Below are positions 1 to 9,559 of a DNA stretch of 64,000 nt, one piece after another. The DNA comes from Rehmannia glutinosa (Eukaryota; Streptophyta; Magnoliopsida; Lamiales; Orobanchaceae). The notes below the pieces were generated by a model. That model was given only the letters and a program-made list of their open reading frames with translations. It was not told where the DNA came from and ran no database searches. Position 1 is the stretch's first letter. The number at the start of each line of letters is the position of its first letter. The position numbers and the translations under genes were made by a program. The stretch is from NCBI GenBank assembly GCA_016081115.2, contig JABTTQ020002606.1, positions 186,001-250,000 on the forward strand, written 5' to 3'.

Positions 1-50
1 GTTGCTGAAGATGCTGTTTCGGTGTTATAACATCTGGAACAACACTTGGT

Positions 51-1251
51 ATGACACCTATTGTCACACTTGACAGAACAGTTAGTTCAACACCGAGTGG
101 TGAAGAACTAAGACGAAGTAAGAAGCCTAAGGTGGTTAAGTCCTTTGGACCTGAATTTCTAACATTGATGTTAGATGGTGAGCCAAACTCGATTAAAGAG
201 GCTCTAAGTAGACTAGATGATCCGCTCTGGCAAGAAGCAATAGTGAAATCGAGTTCATTCTGCAAAATACGTGGGAATTGGTTGATCTCCTTGCTGGTCA
301 TAAGTCTTTAGGATATTAGTGGATCCTAAAGAATAAATATACATCAAATGGAACTATTGATAAGTATAAAACACGGCTTGTAGCCAAAGGCTTTAAACAA
401 AAAGAAGGGTATGACTTCTTTGACACCTATTCTCTGGTAACGAGGATTGCATCTATTCGGCTTCTCGCGATTGCTGCTTTACACAATCTAGAGATTCATC
501 AGATGGATGTCAAGACGGCGTTTCTGAATGGAGAGATAGATGCTGAAATCTACATGCAACAACCTGAAGGGTTTGTTGCACCCGGTCTAGAAAAGAAGGT
601 CTGCAAGTTAATAAGATCCTTGTACGGACTGAAATAAGCTCCAAAACAATGGCATCTTAAATTTGACAATACGATGTTGTCAAATGGGTTTAAAATCAAC
701 GAGTGTGATAAATGTGTATATGTCAAAGGGACATCGGGAGCATTTGTCATAGTTTTTCTATACGTAGACGATTTGTTAATCATGGGCAGTAGTCATGATA
801 ATATCATGGACACGAAAAAAAATGTTAAAGAGAAACTTTGACATGAAGGATATGGGGACTGTTGATGTGATCCTGAGGATAAAAATCAGCAGAACTCCTG
901 ATGGAATTATCTTGTCACAAGCCCACTATGTGGAGAAGTGCTCAAGAAATTCAATGCTTTTTGCGATTCTGCGTCAAAGACGCCCATTGATGTAAGTGTA
1001 AATCCGGTTGTGACGAAGCGAAACGTGGCTCGGATGGAATACTCACGTATTATAAAATCGATGTACATCACAAATTGTACACGCCCGCACTTGGCATATC
1101 CTGTAAATATATTGAGTAGGTTCACGAGCAATCCAAGCCATGAGCATTGGAAAGTGTTAACCAGGGTGTTACAATACTTGAAGTATACCCTGGAGTATGG
1201 GCTATACTACTCGAGATATCCGGCTATACTTGAAGGGTATAGTGATGCTAG
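51..1251 (+). pseudogene. Copia-1 reverse transcriptase region (broken)
   Basis: Successive frames carry the conserved order of a copia RT: the pre-RT linker (KSFGPEFLTLM, EALSRLDDPLWQEA), the block QKEGYDFFDTY near 400-425, IHQMDVKTAFLNGEI near 495-538, CKLIRSLYGLK near 603-635 followed by a stop where Q is expected, and the catalytic block LYVDDLLIMGSS near 760-790. Frames then shift in the thumb region (DMKDMG near 841; ARMEYSRIIKS near 1027; YLKYTLEYGLYYSRYP near 1170-1220). The enzyme would copy element RNA into cDNA. Stops and at least four frame changes make it non-functional as read. Confidence 0.85.
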
Positions 1252-1705
1252 TTAGATTTCGGATTCGAAAGATTCTTATTCCACTATTGGATACATATTC
1301 ACCATTGGAGGTGGTGCGGTATTGTGGAAGTCCACGAAGCAAACATGTATAGCTCGGTCCACCATGGAATCTGAGTTTATAGTTTTGGACAAAGCTGATG
1401 AAGAAGCAGAGTGGCTTCGAATTTTTTTTGAAGATATTCCATGTTGGAGGAAGCATGTGCCTTCTGTGATGATTCACTATGATAGCCAAACGGCTATAGG
1501 AAGGGCACAAAGCAATATGTATAACGGTAAGTCTAGACATATTCGTTGGAGATATAATACCGTTAGATAATTGATCTCAAATGGTGTGATGTCAATTGAC
1601 TACGTAAAGTCAAAAGACAATTTGGCAGATCCTTTGACGAAAGGACTGAATCGAGATCAATTGAGTAAATTGCTAGAGGGAATGGGCTTAAATTCCACAA
1701 AGTAA
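1252..1705 (+). pseudogene. Copia-1 RNase H domain (broken)
   Basis: This continues the pol reading: ISDSKDSYSTIGYIFTIGGG, then WKSTKQTCIARSTMESEF and the DSQTAIGRAQSNMYNGKSRHI block that marks the C-terminal copia RNase H, ending with YVKSKDNLADPLTKGL near 1600-1650. A stop sits in place of W at about 1252 (YSDAS then TAG) and another after 1567. The domain would remove RNA from the RNA-DNA hybrid during reverse transcription. It matches Copia-4 RNase H (44440-44900) nearly block for block. Confidence 0.8.
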
Positions 1706-2176
1706 AATAACCATCATAGTGGTAACCCAACCATGATGACTGGAGATCCCAAGAACTTGGTTCAATGGGAAAACTAAGCTATGAAGGTTATGTTGTAACA
1801 CTTGGAAACAATGTTTCAATCCATCCCTAGAGCAATGCCAAGTGTTGAAACACCTGCAAAGTTGTGGTGAGGCTAAGTCATTTGACTTTTAATGATTCCT
1901 ACACCTTGTTGAGGTTGAGTATGACAGGATACTCGGATCGGAGATCACCTATGTAAGTGAGAAGTGAGGTCGTTTCAAAGTAACACTTATGAATCCAATG
2001 AGGTGTCCATGGCCGAAATGGACACAAAACGTGAGAACAAAAGGTGTTGAGACCTTACTTTGTTAATGTCGTTGTCTTGGTATACACCGTGAGGACCGGG
2101 TTTGCGTGTATTGTCTCTTGAGGATGGTTTGCGGTTCGCATTCATGCATGCATTAATTTCCACTCATGTGGGGGAT
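1706..2176 (+). other. Copia-1 post-pol non-coding tail and polypurine tract
   Basis: A 470-bp stretch lies between the end of RNase H and the 3' LTR. It holds the same landmarks as the Copia-4 tail (GGTAACCCAACC, AACTTGGTTCAA, GAGATCACCTAT). It ends with the purine-rich TGTGGGGGA directly before TGTTGG, the expected primer site for plus-strand DNA. Confidence 0.65.
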
Positions 2177-3157
2177 TGTTGGAAATTTGGTTTTGATAAA
2201 GTGAGCGTCAACCCGACTTGACCAAATTTTCGTGGCTAAGAATTTAGTTCGAGGAATTAAATTGTAAATTGTTAATCTACTTTTTGAGTAGATGTTCGTA
2301 GTATTTTTTATTTCTCAAAACCGAATTTCGGCGATAAGTGATAAATTAATACACGAAGTTGGCCACGCGAATGTGCATAGTTTATCCTAGTAAAAATACT
2401 AAAAGGTGTTATTGGTGGATATACTATAACACAAGTGTATGATCACAAATGGGCCTTGGACCGGACCGACTCTTTGAGCTCGGGTTTAGGTTCAATTGGT
2501 TTTATCACTCGAAAATGGGCTTGGCCCAAATTTAAGTGACTGTTGGGCCTGATGAATCTGGACATTGGAGGTGTCCAAGTTCGTGTGTCTATGAATTTAG
2601 ACATTGGAGATGTCTAGGTTCATGTGGCTTTTGGAGTTTGTAACTCCTCAAGTAGTGGTCATAAGTAGAGGCTTGTAACTCATGGGAGTTACATGTGGTT
2701 TAATGCCCACTCTCTTATCTTTAATTCCCTTAAGTGTTGGAAATGATGGCTTTTATAAGCCTAGGGTGCATTGTTGCATGTGGATGAGGATGAATAGAGT
2801 GAGAGAGAGTGAGAAGTTAGAAAGAAAGGTCGATTTTTGCAATTCATAATCATCCGAGAGGTGTTACTACCCAGTGTTATAGCATCTCGTGTCAGCAAGA
2901 CTTCCTTTCGCATTTTCTCGTGTCAAGCAAACCAGATTCTCGCACCATTCTAGTTCGATTGGGCTTTTGTGTTAGTGGTGCTACTACACAAAAGACGTAA
3001 GCCTTTTTATATTTGGGGACAGTACGTCAAACTGTGAGTACTAGCCGAGACGTATTTGTCTTGCGGATAGAGGTCTTCCTCGACTCGGCTTGTAAAGTTC
3101 TATTAAATTCATGCTTCTAGAGTTGGAGTCCTTACAAGATTTGTAATAGTTAGATTT
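2177..3157 (+). repeat. Copia-1 3' LTR, first part
   Basis: It starts TGTTGGAAAT right after the purine tract. The last five bases before the break (GATTT, 3153-3157) are the target duplication of the element inserted at 3158. With 11097-11178 the LTR would be about 1.06 kb. The partner 5' LTR is outside the window. Confidence 0.75.
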
Positions 3158-3876
3158 TGTTTGATACATGTTTTTATCTTAATTTTGATGATTTTATTTT
3201 GTCACCAAAACAATATTTTTAAAGGTTGTCCAAATACTTCTAAATGATTTAAAATGGTTTCAATATTTTTGGAGTATTTCCCCTAGTTTATTTTTGATAA
3301 TAATGGACAACACTTTTAATGATTTTACATCAATGGATTTTTACTCCTAAACAAGATTTCTAATTGTTGTCTAAATACTCCCGATTGGTTTAAAATGTTT
3401 TTACTAAATTTTCGGAGTATTTCTTGAGTTTTATTTTCGACAAAAATTGGACAACATTTTGCCTCGTGATCGACGGTCGCCCTATAGGGCAACCCGTACT
3501 GAAGATGTTTTGTAAAAGCGAAAAATGAGACGAAAGAAAAACAAGCCTGGTCGACGGTACACTGCAAGTTTCACGTTGAAACAGAACTTCTTTTCTCCTC
3601 TTTTACACTTAGGGGGACCGGTTGAGAGAGGGGTCGACCGGTCGAAGCCGTCGTCGACCTGGCCGCCTGTTGTAATTTTCAAAGTGTTCTCATTTTCTCT
3701 TATTTCTGTGCGACCGGTCGCCCTGTGTATTGACAAAAAAAATATGACCGTTTGACAGCAGACACATTTCCTTAAATTGTGGGATTGATTTCTAACAGCT
3801 ATATTCTTGATTTTAATTGTATTTTTCTGTATATTTTCAATCCCCAAGAGGAGCCTATGCTTGATCAATCATCTCC

Positions 3877-3885
3877 TATAAATAG
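3877..3885 (+). promoter_or_regulatory. LTR TATA box (5' LTR)
   Basis: TATAAATAG sits in an otherwise mixed-sequence part of the LTR. About 30 bp downstream is an A/C-rich leader (AACCAAAAACAACAATTG), the usual layout of an RNA polymerase II start in a plant LTR. The 3' LTR keeps it at 10320-10328. Confidence 0.7.
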
Positions 3886-4159
3886 AGGAAGTTTTGGAGC
3901 AACCAAAAACAACAATTGAGATACAACACAACAAGATACACTTCAAGCAAACACTTGGTCTTTCATTGTTATTATTCTTGTTGTAAAATTGCATAGCTTA
4001 TCACTTTCACATCTTTAATGTCTAGGCTATTCTTGATTACACTTTGCACTCAAATTGTACTATTCATTATTGAGTTGTAATCTTGATTTTTGGTTATCAT
4101 TCAAACACAAGATATCCTTGTGAGTGTTCTTGTGGTAAGAGCACACTTGGATGATCTAG

Positions 4160-4350
4160 GTGATAGGTGAAGAAGATTGTGGTGATCTTCTTATTGAGGT
4201 GTTGAAGAATTTGGTATTCTTCAAGGTTGAAGATTGTGGTAATCTTCATAAGATGCCGTTGAAGGAAGATTGTGGTAATCTTCAAAGGGAGATTGTGGTA
4301 ATCTCCAAAGGTGGTGTTGGAGAAGAGTGTGGTGCTCTTCAAGGTGTTGT
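4160..4350 (+). repeat. Cluster of six short GAAGA-GTGGT-TCTTC hairpins in the 5' LTR
   Basis: Six imperfect palindromes follow one another, each with a stem like GAAGATT and AATCTTC around a GTGGT-type loop (for example GAAGATTGTGGTAATCTTC). Stems vary in compensated ways (GGAGATT with AATCTCC; GAAGAGT with GCTCTTC), so pairing is kept while sequence drifts. The same array is in the 3' LTR at 10655-10845. It lies downstream of the TATA box and would be in the transcript, near both RNA ends. Confidence 0.75.
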
Positions 4351-4548
4351 AAGTTGAATTTGTATTAATTTTGGTAATTAATAAAATTCTTTTTCTTTTT
4401 GAAATCCATCCCAGGATATCTTTGGGGTGGTAGAGGATTAGGCCCTAGGTGGGTTGAACCTCTTTAAATCGACGTGTGTTGTTTACATTCCGCACCTTGA
4501 TTATTTTGTTTGAGCATTCGATTGTAAAAAGAGGGCGAAATCGAAAAG

Positions 4549-5106
4549 ATGGAGATAATCTATTCACCCCCTCTAGATTATCGTAGCCGCTTGGACTTAC
4601 AAGTGGTATCAGAGCCAAACTCTTTGGCAAGCTCGTTTCACATCGCGAGTGAAGAGAAACGATCGTCGGCTACGAACGAAGCTCATCTATCCGGCACCTC
4701 CACCACCAAGCCACCACTATTTGATTCCAAGAATTTTAATTTTTGGAAAGAAAGAATGGAATGCTATCTACAAGGTTGCGGGTTCGACGTTTGGAACACC
4801 GTCATTAATGGAGAATCCATTCCGATGAAAGATACACCACACACCTCAAAAGGCTTCAAAAAGCTCAATGATGAAGAGAAGAAAATCATCTCTTTAAACG
4901 GTAAGGCTTTAAATATTTTGTATTGTTCATTTACTAATTTAGAATATGAACATATTGTAGAAATAAAGTCGGCACGTGAAGTATGGCAAAAATTAGAAGC
5001 CATCTATGGAGTATTTGCAAATGAAAGGAGTCAAACAAAAGCATCTACTTCTCAAGATCAAAAGCTCAAATCTAAGGAACAAGCCTCTTACAACTTCCAA
5101 TTATGA
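4549..5106 (+). pseudogene. gag N-terminal part (UBN2-type capsid domain)
   Basis: The frame reads as a plant copia gag: PPLFDSKNFNFWKERMECYLQ, SKGFKKLNDEEKKIISLNGKAL and EIKSAREVWQKLEAIYG are the hallmarks of the UBN2/DUF4219 gag family that assembles the particle. The only ATG ahead of the domain is at 4549, inside the LTR end, so the frame passes through the PBS. Either translation began in the LTR or the original start was lost. The frame ends at 5106 shortly after ERSQTKAST, where the capsid would normally continue, and the next part is in another frame. Confidence 0.75.
4604..4616 (+). promoter_or_regulatory. Primer binding site, initiator Met tRNA type
   Basis: TGGTATCAGAGCC lies two bases after the LTR end CA and matches the usual plant copia PBS, complementary to the 3' end of tRNA-iMet. 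Confidence 0.85.
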
Positions 5107-5701
5107 AGAAGTTGAATATTGCTTTATGGGCATCAATGAAGAAAATGAGGTATGTCTTAAACCCTCTACTTCCTATGATGTTGACATTCAATATGATTAT
5201 AGTGATTTACAAAATGATTATGATGAACCTCAAAATGAATTCCAAAGCCTACTTGTTAAATACAAAAATTTGAAAAAGGAATTCAATATTTTGAAAAATG
5301 ATAAGAATTGTTTATTTACTTCCTATGAATCACTATCATGTGCTCACACCACCACTCTTGACAAGGTTAGAAACCTTGAAAAAGAAAATAGTACTCTTGT
5401 TGAGAATATTGATTGCATGAAAAAGGATTTATTAAAATCCAACTTGAGTACCAATAAAATGTCCAATATTGTTGATATTCATAATTGTGATAAAGGACTT
5501 GATCATAAGCCTAATGTTGTTAATCATATGAAAAAGGATCAAGTCACTATGCATATTGGTCATTATGCTCCTAGAATTATTACTTGTTTTTATTGTGGCA
5601 AAAAGGGTCATACGGCTAATTCATGTCGGGCTAGAAATAGCTCTAATTATTGTTGGAGACCTAAAAGTCTCAAAGCTAATCCTAAAGGACCAAACACATA
5701 A
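5006..5701 (+). pseudogene. gag C-terminal part with CCHC zinc knuckle
   Basis: Overlapping the previous frame, this one gives a long helical, K/E/N-rich stretch (ENEVCLKPST, YKNLKKEFNILKN, DKVRNLEKENSTLVEN) with coiled-coil character. It then has CFYCGKKGHTANSC at about residues 194-207, a perfect C-X2-C-X4-H-X4-C nucleic-acid-binding knuckle. It lies in the right position behind the capsid domain. Part of the capsid appears deleted between this and 4549-5106. Confidence 0.75.
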
Positions 5702-6062
5702 GGGTACCACAAAATAATGTGTTATTAGGTACCCGACGTAGTAATAATCGGAAAAAATTCATGCCACCAAGAAAACATCAAATGAACGTTTCATTTGATC
5801 AAAGAAGGAGAAACTATTCTCAACAAAGCCAATTTCCAAGAAGAGCGTATAATCAAAAATGGGAAGAACACAATCCTTGAAATGGCAAAGACATCATCAA
5901 CAAGATGACTTTCAAAAAGGAAGAAACCATCAACAATGGGAAGGTAACCAACCTTTGAGATGGAGTAATCAAAGAAGTCATCATCAACAAAGTGACTTCT
6001 CAATGGGAAGATATCATCAACAATGGGAAAGACACAACCCATGGAAACGGCGTAATTGGTAA
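5702..6062 (+). pseudogene. gag tail, Q/H-rich repeats
   Basis: Right after the knuckle, frames read RRRNYSQQSQFPRR and then repeats of the type HHQQxDFxxGRxHQQWE (about 5880-6050), ending NPWKRRNW and a stop near 6060. Such basic, Gln-rich tails are common in plant copia gag and probably bind RNA. Beyond it no protease motif (D-S/T-G) appears. Confidence 0.55.
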
Positions 6063-6628
6063 ACCGTATCTCCCCATTTGTACATGCATTTTATTTTTAA
6101 TTCTATGCATACTTTTAATTGTGTCTTAATTGCAAAATGAATCTTCAAGTATTTATTTTTAATATAGGTCTCTTATATATTTATGAGTTTAAAATTTTTT
6201 TAAAAAAAGAGACCTTGCATGATTTTCTAAAACTCTTGAGCATTTTATTAGACTTATGTAGCTTATTATCTCTTATGAAATCTTATAGCATAAGCTCTTT
6301 TTGATATCTCATATTACTCGCATACACTTCTGTATTTTCTATGCAAATGTTGTCTAAGAATTGTGTAGGATACATATTTCATGCTCATTGGCTATTACGT
6401 CATCAAGTTTCCTAAACTATCGAGGTATGTCTACTCGTATTTTTTTTTTTAAACTCGATATTATGCTTATGCACATATCTTTCAAGATATTTCATTTTGA
6501 CCCCTTAAGTGCACCTAATTGATCTTGCAAATATTTTCTTTTTAAGGCACTACTTGTTTAGTCTCGATTTTATTTGTTATATGTTTTCCGAAACCCATAT
6601 TTGTTGGATATAGTCCAAACTTATATTT
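6063..6628 (+). other. Non-coding spacer inside the composite element
   Basis: AT-rich, with no coding frame or motif. It occupies the place where protease and integrase would start in an autonomous copia element. Confidence 0.5.
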
Positions 6629-8390
6629 TTGCAAAGTTTTAAAACTTTTGGGGTGAAAAATCGAATTTTGGAAAATTCTCGTGAAAGAAAAATCTTGGGA
6701 CGGTCAAAGCAGGGGCGACCGTCGCCGCACCTCGACCGTCGCCCGCCCACCTCGACCGGCCGCCCAGGCTATTTTTCCTTGGTTAAAATCGTCTGTCTTC
6801 GTTTCTTTAAACAGACGCAAAGAAAATTCTTAAAACCCTACAAAGAGCCGATTTTTTCCTTTTCTTCTACAATCTTCAATTCTTCATCAATCCTTGAAAT
6901 GTTTCTTGCTAATTCACTTCTTTTTGCAAGAACTTCACATATATGGCACCTCCAAGAAATTTCTCGAACGAAATCCTCAAAAGAGGATAAGGAGGCAAAG
7001 GGAGAATCTTCTTCCAATCCCCAACAAGATGATATTCTACAAGGAAACTATCAAAATCGGCTTACGGAAGAGGAGATTGTCGAATTAAGAGCCGGGGTTT
7101 CAAAATCGAGCATTCATTGGGACTCTAGTAAGTTATCACTCCTCTACGAGCCTCTCTCTAGAGCTAATAGATTTCGATTCTTAAATAAACTTGCGGAGGA
7201 ACATTATGAGAATATTGGATTGAATGATAAGAAAATTGCGTGCACTCGTATGGTTCGTTTTCAAGCCTTTCATGATGAATTTCCGGATATTAGAGCTTAT
7301 TTTGAAATTCAAGGATGGGTTTCACTTTGGGATAATCCGTGTTTGCACTATGATGACGAGCTTATAAAACTTTTCTATGCAAATATGTGGATTGTTGATG
7401 CTACGATAGATAATCCTTTGGAACTTCACACATTTGTTAATGGTAGGCATTTTTCATGGACATTGGCCGATATTTGTAATCACTTTAACGTGCCAAATGA
7501 TGGAGTAGTCAATGTGGATTGCGCTCATTGGGATGATAACGTTTTCGGTGTTTCACTAGATGATGTGAAAACCTTTTTAGGAGTATATCCCGAAGTGACA
7601 TACTCAAAGAATGCCGCCAAATTATCGGATTATATCTATCATTTGCTCCTATTGTGTTTGTGGAAAGGAAGTAAAACTTCCAAGCAATCTCGAACTCTTT
7701 CTCACCTATAAGATTGTTCAAGGAGAAAGAGTAAATTATGGGGCAATCTTTGTGTATTGCTTGTTGGAATCTAGAAAGCTTACCAAGAAAAAATATACCT
7801 TGGGTAATTTGATTTGCCGTCTCCTATATTTATCGGGATACCCGGAAAATGAAATGAATACCGCATTCGTCACAATGATTTTGATAATGCCAACATTCTA
7901 CAAATGGTAAGAATGCGATTTGACATTTACCACGGGTTCCTACCAAAGCCGCTAGGGCACGTGCGTTTCGACATCAACAACAACCTCGGGATGATTTCTT
8001 TAATGACAATGAGGTTGAAAATATTGGAAGAGGTGAGTTTGACGAACAAGGAGATAATGTGGGGAATGAAGAGGAAAATGAAGAAGAGAATGTGGGGAAT
8101 GAACAAGAAATTAGGGAGGAAGGAGATGAAGATGAGTCGGATGTCGAGGATCTAAATCTCAAAGAGAGAATGGCCAAAGTGGAAAGAGAAACATTTAGAG
8201 ATGTGGCCTCTCTTAGAAAAGAGCTCCAGGGTTGTGAAAAAGGAAAATTATAGTTTGAAGAAGTCAATCGGAAAATTGAAGAAATTTATCAAAGATCTCA
8301 TTCGGAACTTGCTTCTCTTTGGACGAAGATTGATACCCCCACCCCTTTACTTTCTAGCATTTTCATTAATGTTGCTTTGTTTTTTTGATA
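6629..8390 (+). pseudogene. Transposase_32-like ('putative plant transposon protein') ORF, frameshifted
   Basis: A frame open to 7711 gives about 250 residues of globular protein: RFRFLNKLAEEHYENIG, then FHDEFPDIRAYFEIQGWVS, DELIKLFYANMW, and VNGRHFSWTLADICNHF. The pattern LxxFYANM...VxGxxFxxxxxxIxxxF is typical of the plant-specific family I know as Transposase_32 / putative plant transposon protein, of unknown biochemical function. The reading continues through frame changes (7740-7900) into an acidic, E/N-rich helical tail (8059-8253) with coiled-coil periodicity (MAKVERETFRDVASLRKEL) and ends near 8390. The likely start is ATG 6942 (MAPPRNFS) with a nearby indel. I infer a captured or host-like ORF in place of pol. 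Confidence 0.6.
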
Positions 8391-9546
8391 TACTTTTGTA
8401 AAACTCATTTGTACTAATGATATTTGCTTGTTTTTTCTTAAAGGGTTTAAAATTGCAAGTTGATAATGACTTGTGAATGATCATAACTTTGATGGAGTAT
8501 TTGATGGTAAAAATACTCTAAAGCATTGTTTGATAAATGGTATGAAGTACTTGATGGTAAAAGTGCTTCTCTTATTGCTTTGTTCATTATGATTAGTTGG
8601 ATATGTTGGGACATTTGATACATGTATTGTTGAAAGCATGACTTATCACTTGATGGATGTTTCTAATTTTTGGCATTTGTAATGCCTTGATCATTCTTAA
8701 CTTATCTCAATGGGTTGAACCCTTGAGAATCTACTTTGAGCTTTTTAGTTGATGAACACATGTTGCATATGTTGCATATGATCTTTTTGAGCTTTGGAAT
8801 GAGGTTGATTAATGATATGAAAATTTTTGGCTTGAACCATTTACAAAGGTTATATACAACCTCTTCTATTTTTCACGCACACAAGGTGTTTGTTGAAATG
8901 TCGCAATGAAACTTTCAACTTCTACATGATTCTCTTGCTTCAAAATGTCTTAAAATCTTTTTTAAATCATATTTTTAGCTAAACTATGAGCTTATGGATC
9001 TCTCATATTTCAATTTTCCCATTTTCCTCGGATGATTATGCTTTAATTGCTCAAACGGTTTTTAAACCGTCCATTTGGCATGCTTTAATATTATTGTATG
9101 GTGTTTTCACCATCCTAACATTTTTTTGATGATTCCAAAGGGGAGAAACAGGATATTGGCTCATTAGCTCAAAGAAGCTAATAAAAGATTGTCATAAAAG
9201 CTATAAGCTATGGCTCATAAAAGCCATAAGTTGTGATTTGTTCTTAGTCCAATTGTTGCTTGATGGACTTTTATAATTGTTTTGTGTGAGGGGAGCTTAT
9301 AAGCTCTTAAACAAATTGTAAAAGCTAAAGCTTTTATCTTATGGAAAATCGCTTTTACATTATTTTTGATATGCTTGTTGATAGGGGAGCTTGTGCTTTT
9401 TATTGAAATATATTTACTCCTACTTGGTTGCTTTTATATTTTGGAAATTTTGGTTGCTTCCAAACGGTCAAATGTTTTTACCGGAAAATCATTTCTAAAA
9501 TTTGCTCTCTTAAATTGTGTAAAGATTGTTTTGGTTTGTAATCATC
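8391..9546 (+). other. 3' non-coding interior of the composite element
   Basis: No coding frame. It contains a repeated phrase TTGATGGTAAAA (8500 and 8550) and, at 9165-9350, several AGCTTATAAGCT-like self-complementary words. It ends in the purine tract. Confidence 0.5.
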
Positions 9547-9559
9547 AAAAAGGGGAGAT
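9546..9559 (+). promoter_or_regulatory. Polypurine tract of the composite element
   Basis: CAAAAAGGGGAGAT directly precedes the 3' LTR start TGTTTGATACATG, the expected plus-strand primer site. Confidence 0.75.

Larger units (their letters stand above)
1..3157 (+). mobile_element. Copia-1: 3' half of a degenerate Ty1/copia retrotransposon, interrupted in its 3' LTR
   Basis: The element enters the window already inside pol, runs through reverse transcriptase and RNase H, a short non-coding tail, a purine tract (TGTGGGGGA, about 2168-2176) and the start of a 3' LTR at 2177 (TGTTGGAAATTT). The LTR is cut at 3157 by another LTR element flanked by GATTT duplications and resumes at 11097, ending TTTTCCAACA at 11178, which mirrors the TGTTGGAAA start. 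Pol is broken by several frameshifts and stops. The protein and the post-pol region resemble Copia-4 (39815-46603), so both belong to one lineage. Its 5' half lies outside the window. Confidence 0.85.
3158..4601 (+). repeat. 5' LTR of the composite element
   Basis: This 1444-bp LTR carries a TATA box, recurrent CGACCGGTCG-type palindromes (3460-3720) and a cluster of short hairpins (4166-4345). The 3' LTR is about 90 bp longer, mainly in the CGACCGG-rich block and through a 40-50 bp poly-A-containing insertion near 10391-10430. Confidence 0.88.

Noticed and set aside
4160..4357. Open frame with repeated EDCGNL peptide in the LTR
   Set aside because: It is the reading of the hairpin array; the frame follows from the palindromes and is not kept as protein in the 3' LTR.
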